This document shows positions 24,790 to 43,700 of a stretch of DNA of 64,000 nt, in pieces. A program made the position numbers and the translations under genes. The stretch's first letter is position 1, and every line of letters starts with the position of its first letter. The notes under the pieces were generated by a model. That model was given only the letters and a program-made list of their open reading frames with translations, ran no database searches and was not told the origin of the DNA. The stretch comes from Takakia lepidozioides (taxonomy: Eukaryota; Streptophyta; Takakiopsida; Takakiales; Takakiaceae), in contig CM060734.1 of NCBI GenBank assembly GCA_030704615.1, positions 41,866,042-41,930,041 of the forward strand, read 5' to 3'.

Positions 24790-26369
24790 AGAATGTCAAT
24801 ATCTCTGATGGCTCCCACTTCACTTTTCTGTTCTATGTAAACCTGGTATCTTGGTAGGAAAAACTATTGCAAGAGTGGGGGCACTGTATATCCTACAGAA
24901 GTCTACCCATGGAAGTGGACAGGCATTCTGGATTTCTCTGTTCAGTGCAGCAAACGAAAGAGGGAAGAGGCTTTTTGATACAGCAGCTGCCCCTGTATCC
25001 AGTAGGATAAAAGGGCAAGAGAGAGACGGGTCTACAAAGAGAGAACATACAATAGGAGCAATGCTCTCTAGATCCAAACCCACGTCAAGTTTCTGTAATG
25101 GGTAAATCCTCAACTTTCAGGCTCTGCACCATAAACTCCTACATCATGCTGAGATGAGATAGAGATAAGTAGGTGGATGAAACACAAATGTGCCCTGATT
25201 AGAGCTTGTCTGAACATAGAAACAGAGCCTCTCCACTTGTTTTGATAGGGACGCCTCTTCAAGCTTTGGAGAGTCAAGTTTTAAACTTTCCATCTTGAAT
25301 TTGATGAGGTCAAATTTTCCAGCAGGTATCGCAAGGAAAAAGAATCAACTTACACAGGCATGTCATCGCGCAATCAAGCATGGTATCTGAGCTCAGTATC
25401 TTCGGTTCAACACGCTTTACAGTGCTTTAGGTTACTGCAAGCACCAATGCAGCACACATTTCCCAAATCTTAGCAGCTGAAACAAATTGAAGGATCAATC
25501 ACCAGCAAACTCGGGGTTTGTAGACGGTCCTGCAATCCATTCAAACCTGCACCATTGGATCTCTCTCAAGAGATTTGATGGCAGAGAAAGCATTTATATA
25601 AGAGGGACAAGAGGGCCATAACCCAATTCCAGATTTGTCACTACTAGGCTAATGTGAAAAGTCTCAAGAAAAGAGCGGTTTATTCTTCGTGTAAGATGGA
25701 TCTTACATTAGTGTATCACTGTAAGCTTCTGCTTCACCATGACATGTTTAGCATCCTGTCTACAAAAGGAAGGTATGTTAAAGCACTGTATATGGAGGTT
25801 AAGCACTACAGAATGTACTCATAAGACGTTGTTTGCCATAGCCTTGTGGCCATAGACCCCGTGCCCAATTTGGGCGGAATTGGAGAGGCACTACAGAGAA
25901 GAACTGGAGGATATTGAATGAGGGAAACTCAGCTGAGGTAATCTGCATCGTGGCTGCAGCCTAACTTATGGCACTTGGTTCTAGAAACGTCCTACCACTG
26001 GCTCTCAGACAAACACCAAGATAACGTGGCTAATTTATGACTACCAACAGAACATTAGGGGTATCTCACTTCGCTGGAGCAGAAGTAAAACTCATGCTTT
26101 CTTTGATCCTTATCAAGTGGGCAAAAGGAGACTCCTTAGGCAGTCGGGTGAATAGTATCAAGGGGAGCAAAGCCTGATCCGATGGACAGGTTCCCACTAC
26201 GGGGCAGCGCACACACCACTAGATGAAGATGGCAAGGCCCTCCCTCCCGCAAGGTTGTTAAGGAGAATGCAAGCTAGGCCATCTCCCCAGGTCCAGGCAA
26301 CCATTCAACTGGCAGTTCAAATGGCATAGTAGTAGCACTGTTAAGCTGACAATGCCCACCTTTCTGTGA
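24790..26369. other. Intergenic
   Basis: Between the candidate gene and the stop codon of the GRIK-type kinase, whose 3' UTR should lie here. A 98-residue minus-strand frame at 24820-25113 lacks recognisable features. The only structure I can name is the short dispersed unit at 25813-25887. Confidence 0.5.
25813..25887 (+). mobile_element. Dispersed short unit, second copy, with target-site duplication
   Basis: Contains TAGCCTTGTGGCCATAGACC followed by CCCAATTTGGGC, matching the unit at 17961. The 75-bp segment lies between two copies of GCACTACAGA (25803-25812 and 25888-25897). It is longer at its 5' side than the 17961 copy. Confidence 0.55.
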
Positions 26370-31115
<4,746 letters not shown>

Positions 31116-34100
31116 GTGCTTCCAGAAGCAGAGAGGAAGTGCACCGGCGACCTGTGACAAAGGGGTCACTGATAGCAGCTAATAGAGGTCTAAAATCAGT
31201 TGAGTTTGAGGTGAAATGGCACGTCCAATGTTATAAAAGGAGGGTAGAATTCGAGGCCTGTAGGCTGGACAAGGAACACTCTATGTCCAATAAAGATTTG
31301 TGGTGTGGTCTTTCATATTCTAGGCCATGCTCAGCACTTGTATTACTAATTTGGGGGCAGTTGATCCTTTGCCGATCTGTCATGACGAGACCCTTCTCCC
31401 CTCAAATTAAATATGAACTAGCAATCGTTTTAAGGACTGCACACCTTCACTGGCAAATTATCTGTGGGTGAAGTTCGGGGGTACCGTGCCAAGAATTTTG
31501 GTAGTCAAACAAAATTCAAAAGAAACGAAGGTTAGCCCTAGAAGTAAGTATGCCTCTCTCGCGTCCAGTCTAGCTACACCGATGTGAGCTGAACGGGAGA
31601 CTCTACGTGGTAATGACTCGAACAATCTGAATGGAGCCTTCACAATTCAGAAAACGATCTGAGAATCGCCTAGACACTTCAGCCTTGACGATCTAAAATG
31701 TAGCTTTGACCCATCACCCAGCACTGAACAGCCAGCTGTACTTCCCCCAACTCACCTGCATTCAATGGGTATCAAAACTCCCTGAGAATCACTCCACAGG
31801 ATGAAAATAAGGAGAGTCGATTGACTGAGGAGCGGGAATTGATTCATGAACAGCGTATGTCAGGGTGACCGCTAAGAATCAGCACAAAATTAACTCACTC
31901 ACAAAATTAACTCCATCCACTCACCCGGCCGAGTGGGTAATGGGTGTACTGGTATTCTCCTACCCAATTCCACAGCTTCAAATAACAAAAGAAGAGGAAT
32001 CGTTAGAAACCGTAAGTGTCTTGGTGGGCAAATCGTGCGCACATCACCATGCCCACCTTCTTTTACTTGGTTCTACACCCCATGTAGCCCATGAAGTCGA
32101 GACCTAATACTTACAAGCGTCCAGAAGGATGCAGCAATCTACTTACTAGCAGTATGCAGAGGTAACTTACCGCTCCAACAACTGATCATTGCCCTACATC
32201 ACAAAGAGGACGATCAAGTTGGGGTGTCACATCTCCGACTTACGACACCTAAAAGATCGAAGATACGCCCGCCCTCATCTGTACCCAAATTGTCTCGATG
32301 ACAATCCAGCATCAATCTGAGCCTCAAAGAGAAAAAGAAAGTTGGGCGAGTGCACAGACCCCAATCATACGCCAAGGCACAGAGTCAAGCAGCTAAGTTA
32401 TGAGAGTGGTCCAACCACATTTGACCACGCTTCTGTAGCATGTCTCGTGGAAATTTCGAATAGAGAAAGACAGAAGGCTTGGCCCTTGACTCGTTCACCG
32501 ACTTTCAGCCTGTCTGCTGCGACTTTTTCAATGGCTTCTGTTCTGTTCCTGTCTAGGGCTGACATTTTGCAACTTGTTTCATACAAAGAACGGATGATCG
32601 CATACTTTACTAATAAGTATATCATTATCATATCCATGCAACTCCGCACTGTTCCGTGTGCAGCAAGATTCGGTAGCAGTGAAGTGCGGCATTCGAAGAT
32701 CGACGAAGAATCTCAACTCTTGTCAGAAAGTGGGTCGCGTCCGAGGAGACCACCACCAACACTTCCGTGCTCTCAAGTACCGATGCCAGATTCGTTCAAA
32801 TTGCAACGCTGGATGCGCTCTGTTGGTTTTCTCTTGTGGAAAGGAAATAGGGAGTGATTTCCAAACTTGTGATTGTTGGGACATGTGAACTACCCTACAG
32901 CCTCTTGGGCATGCTTGCAGTTTCTCTTTTAAGAACTGGCCCTGGCTTCAGTGACTCAGTCCCAGTATATTCAAGCAGCCCTGCGCTCAGTCCAAATATG
33001 ATTGAATGTCTTGCAAACCTCGGATTGTACTGTGAACTTCCTGGTTTTGAAGAGCAGTTACATTCGTTTGCAGACTGAAGAGTAAGCTTCTTGCATATTC
33101 CTGATAGCACCAGGTGTTCAATGTAGAGCAAGAGATTGATGCTGTTGAAATGTAAGGAAAAAGCTGAAGTGACAGCTCAAAATGAGGGCGAACCCACCTC
33201 TGAAGTGAGGTGGAAAGAAAGACCTTTCCGAAAAACCAAGCTATATAATTAGGACAAGCACCTGGCTAAGCAGAAACACATCTAGCACAGAGGCACGAGA
33301 CAAAAGCTACTGATCTAATGTTATGAGGCAAGCATGCCTAGGCAGCCAGGTCCTCTGCAGCCAATGCAACCTATATGGGCTACAGAGGGAGCAGAATGGC
33401 CAGCTGGGCGTTGTGAACAGCAGGCGCAAGGGTACATTTGGCAGCATTCCATACATGATCATGGCACATTCCCTGGAAAATCCTTGTAAGGTTTTAACAT
33501 AGGGGAGTTAATAGGTTCCCAAGGTTGCCTGCCTCAAGACAGGAAAAGTGTGACAAGAGAACTGTCTATTACTTCAATATCCTACCATGAGCACAGTATT
33601 GGGTCGAGCCAAGGAAAAAGTAATCTTTGTTGTGAAATGAGGTAGATTCTATGCTGGTAGCAGAGTAAGTATCAAGGGAAGTTGCATGAAGAGCATCACA
33701 CCAATCACACATACTGTCATGAGAAAGCTAAGACATTAAAATTTGCAAAAGAGTTACAGAGAAAAGGACAACGGAAAGAGCCTTCATCTGCACATGTCGA
33801 TATAGTGCTGAGACTCCTGGAGTTACTCGACAATGGCGGTCGGTATTGCCCCTCTAGTTCAACAAACCTGCAAAGAACCCCCTGCGAAAGTAACAATCCT
33901 CGTTATGTGAATGCATGGTGGATGAATTTCACTCTTAAAAATAGGTATCACAAGCCTGGAGCAACCCTTCTGCAATAATAGCAGCCCAACTCTGCTCCCC
34001 TTCTGTTCCTTCCACCTCCCTGCCCTCTCTTTGTCACAGTGCCTCTGGATACAGTGGTCACTCGGTCGATGGGTCACCTTCTGGCATAAGTGGCTCAGGT

Positions 34101-34795
34101 TGAAGTCGTTTGGACATGCAGATCCAATGGTTTCAAAGACAAGATTATGAAAACTTTCCAAGGACATGTCAATGACCCTCTACCTGGTCCCTGGTCCCTG
34201 GTGTTATTTGTGGTATAATCACAGCTACATATGACATCAGTCATAGGCAGAGAGAGCTCCATTGTGGAGTGTGACTGGCATTGTAACTACAGCTGTGCGC
34301 TTCACATCTCCACTAAGATCAAAAGCTACAGCAATTTTCAGTAAAAACATCAATACCCAACCTCAAATTAATACTCATCTTTCCCTTGCTGATTTGAATA
34401 TAGTGACTGGGAATGAGGAGTATGGCAAACTCAGGCCATGTTTCATACCTTTGCAGGATTGCACCCAATAGCGGCTCCACAAGAGAACCTCTCTCTCCCT
34501 CATCCTTCACACAGCAGATTGAGCTTTCTAGAGGATATCAGGACAGCCCAAACTAATTGTTTATATCAAGGTTAAGTCACACTACTGGAGTGAGACCCCC
34601 CACAAAGGTAGTGTCTATTCCCTACGTTTCCGTCCAAACTGGGCGCGGGGTCTATGGCCACAAGGCTACCGCAAACGTAGTTTTACGAGTACATTCTCCA
34701 CCATCCCTGAATATTTGCTTCTTACTCTCTCTTCCCCTCAAATAATGAAGATATTGCTCCACTCAGTTCTGGAAAGATTGAAGTGAACCACTTAC
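31116..34795. other. Intergenic, no supported gene
   Basis: Between the kinase start and the last placed exon of the adenylate kinase gene. A 171-residue plus-strand frame at 32342-32857 has no recognisable domain. The final exon of the adenylate kinase gene, which should add a few residues after GIW, probably lies here but I could not place it. The inverted copy of the short dispersed unit is at about 34622-34676. Confidence 0.45.
34622..34676 (-). mobile_element. Dispersed short unit, third copy, inverted
   Basis: The minus strand reads GGTAGCCTTGTGGCCATAGA followed by CCCCGCGCCCAGTTTGGACG, matching the units near 17.96 and 25.85 kb. Here the ends form a short inverted repeat (CTACGTTT and AAACGTAG) and no direct-repeat duplication is clear. 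Confidence 0.5.
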
Positions 34796-37700
34796 CATAT
34801 GCCTGTTGGTGTGGCTTCCTTCTTCCTGCATTCATGAAGTCATCCACTTCAGTACTTGACGAGAAATCTGTATCATATGCTTATAACTGCTCTGGAAAGG
34901 CTTGGTAAGCATATATACAAGCTTCCAACAAAGAGACCACTATCCAAGGTTCCGATTTACAATATACATGAACAGTTGTGGAGAAGCACTGCAAGGTCCA
35001 CCCAGCCAATGGGCAAAATTGCACACTTGTGATTTTCCCTGAGTGTAGGGGAAGCATCTCAAATGAGAATGTTGCAATCAGGATCTGTTACAGGTCCAGG
35101 AGGCAGCAATCAGGTACACTGCCTCCAGCTGTCTTTCCTCAGTAGCCAGCATAAGGATTATCCTGGATAGACCTCCCCCGGCCCAAAAACATACGATGCA
35201 GTGAAGTTCAAACTCTAAAAGATTACCTAGGCAGTGCAGGTGACTGTAATACACCAATTTCTTGTAGCCTGACTTCTCAGTCTGTCAGGTGATTTGCAGG
35301 TCATCACAATGCAGAGAAATGTAACACTCACTTCAAACGGCCATAAAAGGCGTCACCAATCTCAGAAGAGTTAGGCTCATGGTCAAATGAGCCTATTACA
35401 GTGTATTCTTCCCTCCCTGACCCCAGATCAAGACGCTTGTATACTTCGTAAGGTGCTGGATAAGTCATCCTGCAAAACCACCACACCATGACGGAGCAGG
35501 CAATTAGCCTCTCTGAGTGCTTAGTGGTCTACCTGCATGAGGCACACTGTCTGTTTACTCTTTGGTTGGAATGGTCCTACTGTGCCCTCTTGGCCTCTGG
35601 TGACTAAATGAATTCGTTCACCTCCTCCAATTTGTTAAAAAAAGGTGGACTCCAGCCGAAGCAAGAGTAAATTATGATGTCACCACATCCCAAATGGCTA
35701 CTGCATACCGTTTGGAAGGCGCACACCTTCTGCCATCCATAACCGGCCTCCCCAAGGATTTGAAAGTCCCCAGTTACGCACACATTAGGTGGCCGGTTGA
35801 CCCAGCAAGCCCACTCTTATAGCTGGGTTGGCTATAACGGGTGACATCCAACATATACCCACGACCGCTTGTAAAGGCAAGCTCGTGCCCTAACCACTGC
35901 AGATAGGATATTTGTAAGTGTAAGAGAAGTTGGCAAATTCAAGTAACTTTTGAGGTAAAACCCTCCAGGACTATGGCTACAGGGCTGGAGTATCTGTGTA
36001 CTAAAAGCATGTGCATAACATTTATACTCCACTTCCAGAAAAACCATGCTCAGTATGAGTAACCTCCCTTCTTTCCTTTCTCCCTCTTTCCCCCTCATGG
36101 TCCTTCTTAATAGAGCCCGCAACCAATGGCAAGCAATCATTAATACGTATACTTTTAACCACCTCTCTATCTCGCAGCAGATCGTAAACCATGAGGGACA
36201 TATTCAAACCTCAAAGCACCCAAGATGGGATACATTGTGCCCGACATGTACAGAAGTCGGAAGTTGTAACATGTAAAGAAGGAGCCTGCAAACTCCATCC
36301 TCTTGTCCCTCCCCATGATCTGAAATAGAAAATGCATCACTTGTAACAGACAGTTTCCTAGATGTAAGATCTGGAAAGTGGAACAGTAACAAAAGCAAAC
36401 TACCATCTTGGATGACTGACATGCAGCAGAAGTTATCAGTCTTTCTGGAACCTTGTCAGCACCGGCCTAGTTCAGCTTCTTGAGATAGTTCGACCTCCAA
36501 GACCAAGCGGAGTGCATAGGCATGGAGGGTACCTTTTGTCACATCCAGAACATCCTTCCAGTTGAAAATGGAGGCCTTCCAACTATATTAGGGTAACATA
36601 TAGGATTTTGAATCCGCTCGTAGTATGAAAAGACAATCGCCTGCCTATAGTTCTCAATAATACCCATGGAAACTGTCTCCCCTAAGATAATATATACTGC
36701 ATGAATGCAAAAAGGGGAAAATATGAAGGGCACTGACTTGCATTACTCCCCCTGCGCCTGGCACATCCTGTCAATATCACCACCAGCATGTTATTATCTT
36801 AGCAACATACCTGCCAGGGCATTCCCTCTCCCAACACCATCAGGCCAAAACTTTGAATTAAGTCACACCTGAGGAGGTGCTAATCAGAAGCTGCTATGAA
36901 GGCACCCTCTTTATAATGATAACAGTGTATATATTATGGGAAGAATTATAAACTTCAATATGATAAGAATATCAAGGAAATGCTGGCACTGGCAGAGCCA
37001 ACTTGCAGAGAAACACACCACCAGGCCCAGCTCCCTGGTGGATTTTACAGGCAGGACCCATTCCTTCTGTTCTTTCTTTCTTCATTGCTTCATTAGCACA
37101 ATCTTATCCAGAAGAGTGTGACCAACCTTCAGTTTAGGGTTCACCACTATGACAGGCCTTTTTCCGGCTGCAACAACCATAGCTTGCAAATCCTGCACCC
37201 AGATGCACCCAGAAAAATATTTTTGATATTTTGAGGAAGACACCAGGCGACAGAGGAAGAGAGAAGAAAAGGTGACATCCAGCATACACCTATGTGGCAT
37301 TGAGCCGACAACCACTTGTAAGGCGGCTGTGTACCCTAACCACTGGGCCATCTGCTGGATGCTGCTTCCGAGAAAGACAGAGAGAGTAGTGATTGCCACA
37401 GACCAGGAACTGTAGCAGTTGCAGCATAGTAAAATCTGCTTTAATGGCTAGTGCTGCCCTGCTAGAGAAGAGGAAAAAGTTGTCGCAATGAAGGTGGGAA
37501 CTCCCTCCTTGCAGTACCACAGTCAAGGTGAAATCCGTACACTCTAGTCTATGACTCACCTTACAAGCACCCCAGCAAGAAAATTTCACCACTAATTACG
37601 GGAAACAAGATACCTCAATAATACAATTCCCGACTGCATTCTGAGGGGCCATAAGAATGAACATATCATCCTCCTCTTGCACCTCTAGCGGACCTGCACA

Positions 37701-40700
37701 ACCAGAGTAAAAAATCTAAGCTAAGAACAGCAAATGAATACTCACAGTGTCAATAAACTCTTCCATTAGGTCAAAATACAAAAGCAAAAGAGGCATGAAA
37801 AATGCAGGCCTTGCCAGTGCCAGCATATCTTCAGTACATTTTTCCACAAGAGGACTATTGCCTTCTGTCAGAGGTGAGGATTCTTTATCAGTAACATTTA
37901 CAACCAGAGCTTTTAGTGTCTGGATTATCTCCACAACCCACACTGAAAAGTCCACATGAGCTATGAAGGCAACAACATTGAGCTTCATGATCCTTGGTTG
38001 TGCAGTCTGAATTAAAGACCACCTGGAAGCTCAATCAGATCACTAAGATTTCTTCCTCACAAGGGTGTAGGTCCCTCTTACTGAACATCAAGGCATACAG
38101 CTTCATGTAAGGAAGAAAACATCCACAGTAGGAAATATCATCAGCGAAAAAGTAGACAGGGAAAGGGGAAAGAGCAGCACCTACTGCACCAATGTTGACA
38201 AAGGTCCCTTTAGCACCATAGCTACCCCAGTCCATGAGCTCCAACAAACGGCGTGTGCCTGCCAGCTGTAACGGCATGCCTGCAGACATTCCCTCTCCCA
38301 TTGCTCCTTGTACACACACCTGCACACTTAACATAGGTCACAACTCAAATTCTGGTAGTGCTCACACTGGACTGTCTTGAGACAACATATAAAGGAGGGT
38401 GTCAGTTCTACTCCATCTTTCCACTGACTTCCAAGCACCTTGCAACAATTGGAATGCACTAAAACATTTTGTTGTTAAGTTTGCCAATGCAGTAAACTGT
38501 TCCAAGTGATCCCATGCACAATTGGCAAATGGCTTCAAAGTAGATTAAGCTGACTCTGGTGCTGAAGAAATGATCCCAGCTGACCAATTTTGTCAGATCA
38601 AGTACAAACCTCTGGTTTTTTTTTTAAATACACCAAAGGCAGAACAAAGTGCAGTTTCTCCATCTAGAATCATGACTACAACAAATTTACATACCCGCAC
38701 ACGCTTTCCATCATTGGCAAACGTGAAAGCGAGCTCTCTCACAAGTTCCAACAGTGTCCCAATCCTATACACATCCTGCATCACAATCAACTCAGGCAAT
38801 AAGCTCTCACCCACACACATGCAACAGAAACATGGATCGAAATTTGTAAACAGCTGTTAATTAGAGCCATAAAAAACCATCGTTGCCAACAGTGTTGATG
38901 AACAGAAATACAAAACTGAACACTTACTCTCATCATCTGAATGTAAAAGAGATGGAGACATTGACTCTTATACTCTTCTCAGCAGACACATATAGGAAAG
39001 TCTGGGCACTGCTTACCATCTCAGGGTTCAGCTCTGGAATTGTAATCTGAACCTGCTCAGATGAAGAAAGATGTCAAAGATGCACTTCCTGGAGTTAATT
39101 GGGTACATTCATAACCATCGATTCCTAGGTTAAATTCCAGTCAAGACCACCAACCAAATGCAGATCCCAGATGAAAATAACCTCAATAGTTGAATAAGAT
39201 GAGCAACCTGACTACTCTGCTTTTATGCAGAGGAACCACCAACCAAAATGGATTATAGATATTATGAGACAAAGTGCATACGGTCATCACCGGACCGAAT
39301 GCCCTGTATCTGCCTCACGCCAGAGTCCAGCAAAGTTCCAAACAAACAGCTCTGGCCTACCTTGAGCTTATCCAGACCATCTTCAACAGCCCTCTTGGTG
39401 GCTTCACACACATCTTTGTAAAAATACTGCCGAATCTCTCTAGTGTGCGGACATGTGTTCAGTTTCGTTGGTATCCCTCTCCAACTCTCCTGCAAACTTT
39501 CCCACAAGCAGAACTTGAGGATTGAAGTGCAGCATGGAGACCCATAACGAGTGCAAAGTTGGTGACTTTGGTAGAGTTAAAGAAGACTGGTCATATGGTG
39601 AATCTAATCAACATGAACAATACATCATTAAAAGTGCAGGGTTAAGAGAGTAATTGTAGGCAGTGTAACTCACAGCCTGCATCCCTGCAACACAGATGTG
39701 GTGTTATACCTATGGGAACAACATCTGGCAGCCTTCTCCCTGGGCATTCATTTGCTGCAAGGCTCCAAAAGACATGCACACTACTTACAAAATACAAACT
39801 TGAGGGAAGTAGCTCACCTTGGCAGCCTCATGAGATATAGGAGAGCCATTGGTGACTGTCTGATGACAAAAATTGTCATCCAGGAGTAGCCATGCACACC
39901 CACCAGACACACACGCAACCACCTCAGCCACCCCAAAGGTAGAACCAATGGAAGTAGCAGCGTCACCCATATTGATAGGGGGCAAGGCGAATGGAAAAAG
40001 TGGGACACTGTAAGGGAGTGGACTCTTACAGACATAGTTGTACTGTCAGAGACCAGCTAAGAGGCAGAAACGAAAGGTACAAACCAGTGGCTCACATGCC
40101 ACTAGACTATGCAGACAATCTAGTGGTTAGGAATGTTTCCGTTGGCAAGCTTTGACATCAGATCCCACCAAAGATCCATTCAATTATTCCTGATGGGAGA
40201 TCTCAGATGGCCCTTCCTCTGGATGTGAAGTTTATTGCTAATGAGAGACTACGAGACATTCGACTTGGTGAATGGGAACTTAGACTTAGCAGCCAGGTTA
40301 TTAGGTCACACACCCCTCTCTATAGCAGCACCTGCCCATCTCTCTTGAGCAGCAGCCTCAGTGCCTTCTCAAAACCAGGAGACCTGCGTCCCCAGAATGT
40401 CCCACAAGAGGTTGGTCTTCATATCTATGCATACATGTTAGATTCAGTAGTAAAATGGACCACATTCAGTATAATTCAACCAACCGGGTCTTCAGATAAG
40501 GTCTTTCCTACGTCAAAGCTGCAAACTTTACAAGAAAGTGCGGACCAGCAGTGAGAGCTCTCACAGATATGTCAGATAACTTTCCTGGGGGAAGGGGTAT
40601 TTTGTAGTTAAAAACCAGCCTCAATTTTTATGCAATGTACAGGTTGGAAGGTAATTTTCTGGCAGTATTAGACCAAGGTATGCTGGCATGTTGTTCCTCT

Positions 40701-43700
40701 TGTCTTCTTCTCTCCCCCGCATAATTAGTTCCAGACTAGATATAGTATACACAGCCACAGCTAACCCTTGACGATCACAGACAACAAGCAAAAAGAAAGC
40801 AACACCAGCCGGACTTCCCCAGGACACCACCTGAATGGACAATGCGATCTCAGGTGCATCTTTTCAGAATCTAAACACTTCCCCTTCTCATGCAAGAAGA
40901 GTGGACAAGAAATTTCTTCAAAGGTTTGCCTAGGTATACAGAGTCTCAGGAGCCATACACAAAGAATACAATATAAAGCTATGCAAGCAGATTACACATC
41001 CCTTCAAGAAACAAAGATTACCCTGTACAACTTTCAACTTAGAATGTACTGGTAGCATTAGTAACCCTATCTCACTATGGACAAATGCTCAAGGACATAA
41101 ACAACCTTCAATTGTCCAGGCAGTGCAGTGTGCCATTGAAGTGCACCATTCCAAGACTGGGTTTCAGCAGAATAGGAGGATTGCAGACAAGTGTCTTCAA
41201 TATCCCACGGCTTTTGGATTCCAACTAAACATTTGTTTGCTAAGGAACCAGACAAGATTATACTGATTCATCAACTACAGTGACTTGCACTTTCCCTACA
41301 AAAACAGGTACACTTCATGTTGCAAACCCATATACAAAGAGTACATCTGCAAGCATGCCATGAAGTTACCAGGTATCACATGGGTCCTAGGTTCCAAGTG
41401 AAAAACCTTATCACACAATTATGGGACACTTCAGCCGTTGTTAGGTCAAAATATGGCATTTCCAGCCTTCAAAAGTTTTTAGAGAAAGTTCTGAAGAGAG
41501 CAACTAATACTAATTCAAAAATACTTTCATCTGGAACAAGCAACCCGTACTTCCATTATTGACAGAACCTCTGCCACAAAGTTGAGAGCCCGTCTTGCAT
41601 TTACTTCCAGAAGATAAATATTACCCACAGATCAGTATCATACAATCTGCTGCCCAAAGAATCGATCTCTAAGAGATTGCCAGCTTATTGCTAGAGGTCT
41701 GCAGTGGTCTCTGTGAGCCCACTGGAGATAAGAAGGCTTCCAGCCACCATAGTTCAGCGTTCCTACTGGTTTCCCTCCACACCAATACTTGCGCAGACCA
41801 GCCGAAAGAGATTAAGAAGTCAAAAATCTGTACAAATATTGTGATTGCTCAAACATATTGCAGCTATGAACCCGCAGCAGCAACTGGAGCACCGACCTCC
41901 TCAAGCTGCTCTTCTTGGAACTCGGAGATTAGCTTCTCAATTTCCGCAAAAACAACATCTTTTGGTCGGTTCCCATCCACCTGCACAGCACAATATGTCA
42001 AATCAACCTTTGCATTGCCTTTGACTGTCAGCAGAATGTCATTGGTCAGGTATTGCAAAAAGACAACAACTTACAAGTCAAATTTGACTCAATTTAGTGA
42101 TCCTCCAACTGTCACTTCAACACAATCTTTCAACTAGAGCTTTCCAGGCCAGGGGGACAACAGAGCCGTATGGAGGAGGCAATCCAAGGGAGGATATGTC
42201 AACAGCCACTCACTCGCTTGATGATATCCTTGTAGACATCAAGCACTGCATCCACATTCGCTTGGTGAGTTTTCAGCCGTAGTTTAACCTGATCAACACC
42301 GCAAAGATGCAATGTCAAACCACCGACCTTAAGTCTTACGAGTCCAATCAAAGAACATCAGCCCATTGAACAGCATCACTGATTTCGGCCAATGTCAGCA
42401 CCTAAATCATCTTGTTGTCTTCCAGGATTTGTGACACAATCCACACATGAATCTCTTTGCAGTGTAAATGGAAGGCTTTGTACTACTTCTGGCACAACAG
42501 TAGTTGCAGAAAATCTACTACTTCTACAGTTGAAGTTGTTGTTAGCTCACAACAAAGTCTTTGTTAGCTCACAATGTCCATAAGACCAGCTAGAGGAAAG
42601 ATGAATTTTGCAAATGGAAAGCACCTGGCTATGAGACAGCTACAAGAGACTAAATTCTGTAAACACTGTTTGGGATCAATCTTTGTGCCCCACTTGTGTA
42701 ATTCCATTCAGTAGTCTTTGGTTTGTTTCTTTGTTGTCCTTGGGCCCCTTCAGCTTCCCATGGACATAAAAAAATTCTTTCTTTCTTGCTTGCTGACCCT
42801 CAAGACACTTTGTTGTTGGGAACAGTTCTCCTTATTCTACCTTGTCTCGGGGGCCCATGGGGACGATATTTAGTTTCTTTCTTTCTCAAACACACAAAAA
42901 TGTTCCCTAACCATGACAGCCCTTGAGATTGTATCAATCCTGAACTGCAAACGGGTGCCAGCTATGCATGAGAGCTCCAATACTGTCAGACAGACTAACC
43001 TTCAGAAGTCGAGAGGGAGGCTAACTATTACATAGTAACATCACAACTTTCTGTAGGAACAATCGATATGTGTGTGCATCTCTTTCCCATTGCTCCATAT
43101 GCATGCTGCCCAGGTCATAGATACAAAGCAAGTTTTCTTCAACCCTTACCTTTTCCTCAGTGTCATCAAGCCGCTGCGTGAGGCGAGCAGCAATCTCTGG
43201 AGATTCTGGAGGAGAATACATGAGATGGTAGATCTTTCCTGTCTCTGCATCATGCCTTCTTCCAGCCACTCTTTGCACCAATATATCATGAGGCACCTGC
43301 AGATATGTAGTCACAAGGTTAACAAGATGTAGAAGCAAACACTAAACATAATTAGAATGAATTTAGAGAAAAACAGTGCTATAGTGTTCAAGACTCACAA
43401 TCAAACCCCTACAAAGTTACCAAACAGTCATCAGATTCTTTTGGCACATAAGAAGCAAATTAGGGTAGATATTCATATCCTCACATCTAGAAGGATGAAA
43501 AGTTGGGGCCTGATGTTGAGAGCCTCAAGAGCCTGTGCCTGCGACAAGCTGCGTGGATAGCCATCCAATAGCCAACCACCATTCTGCGCAATTGGTTCGA
43601 ACAATCTATTCTTCACCATCTGCAGCATTTGCCAACAAGATCCCGCTTCACACATTCATTGTCTGAGTTCACAGATTGACTGTCTTCCGTACGAGCTGAC

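Noticed and set aside
24820-25113. 98-residue minus-strand frame rich in hydrophobic residues
   Set aside because: An equally open frame exists on the other strand and no family is recognisable.
32342-32857. 171-residue plus-strand frame
   Set aside because: Not codon-like, no domain, and lies in a region with many short frames.
40207-40554. 115-residue plus-strand frame in an AK5 intron
   Set aside because: Antisense to the gene, no domain seen; judged chance.
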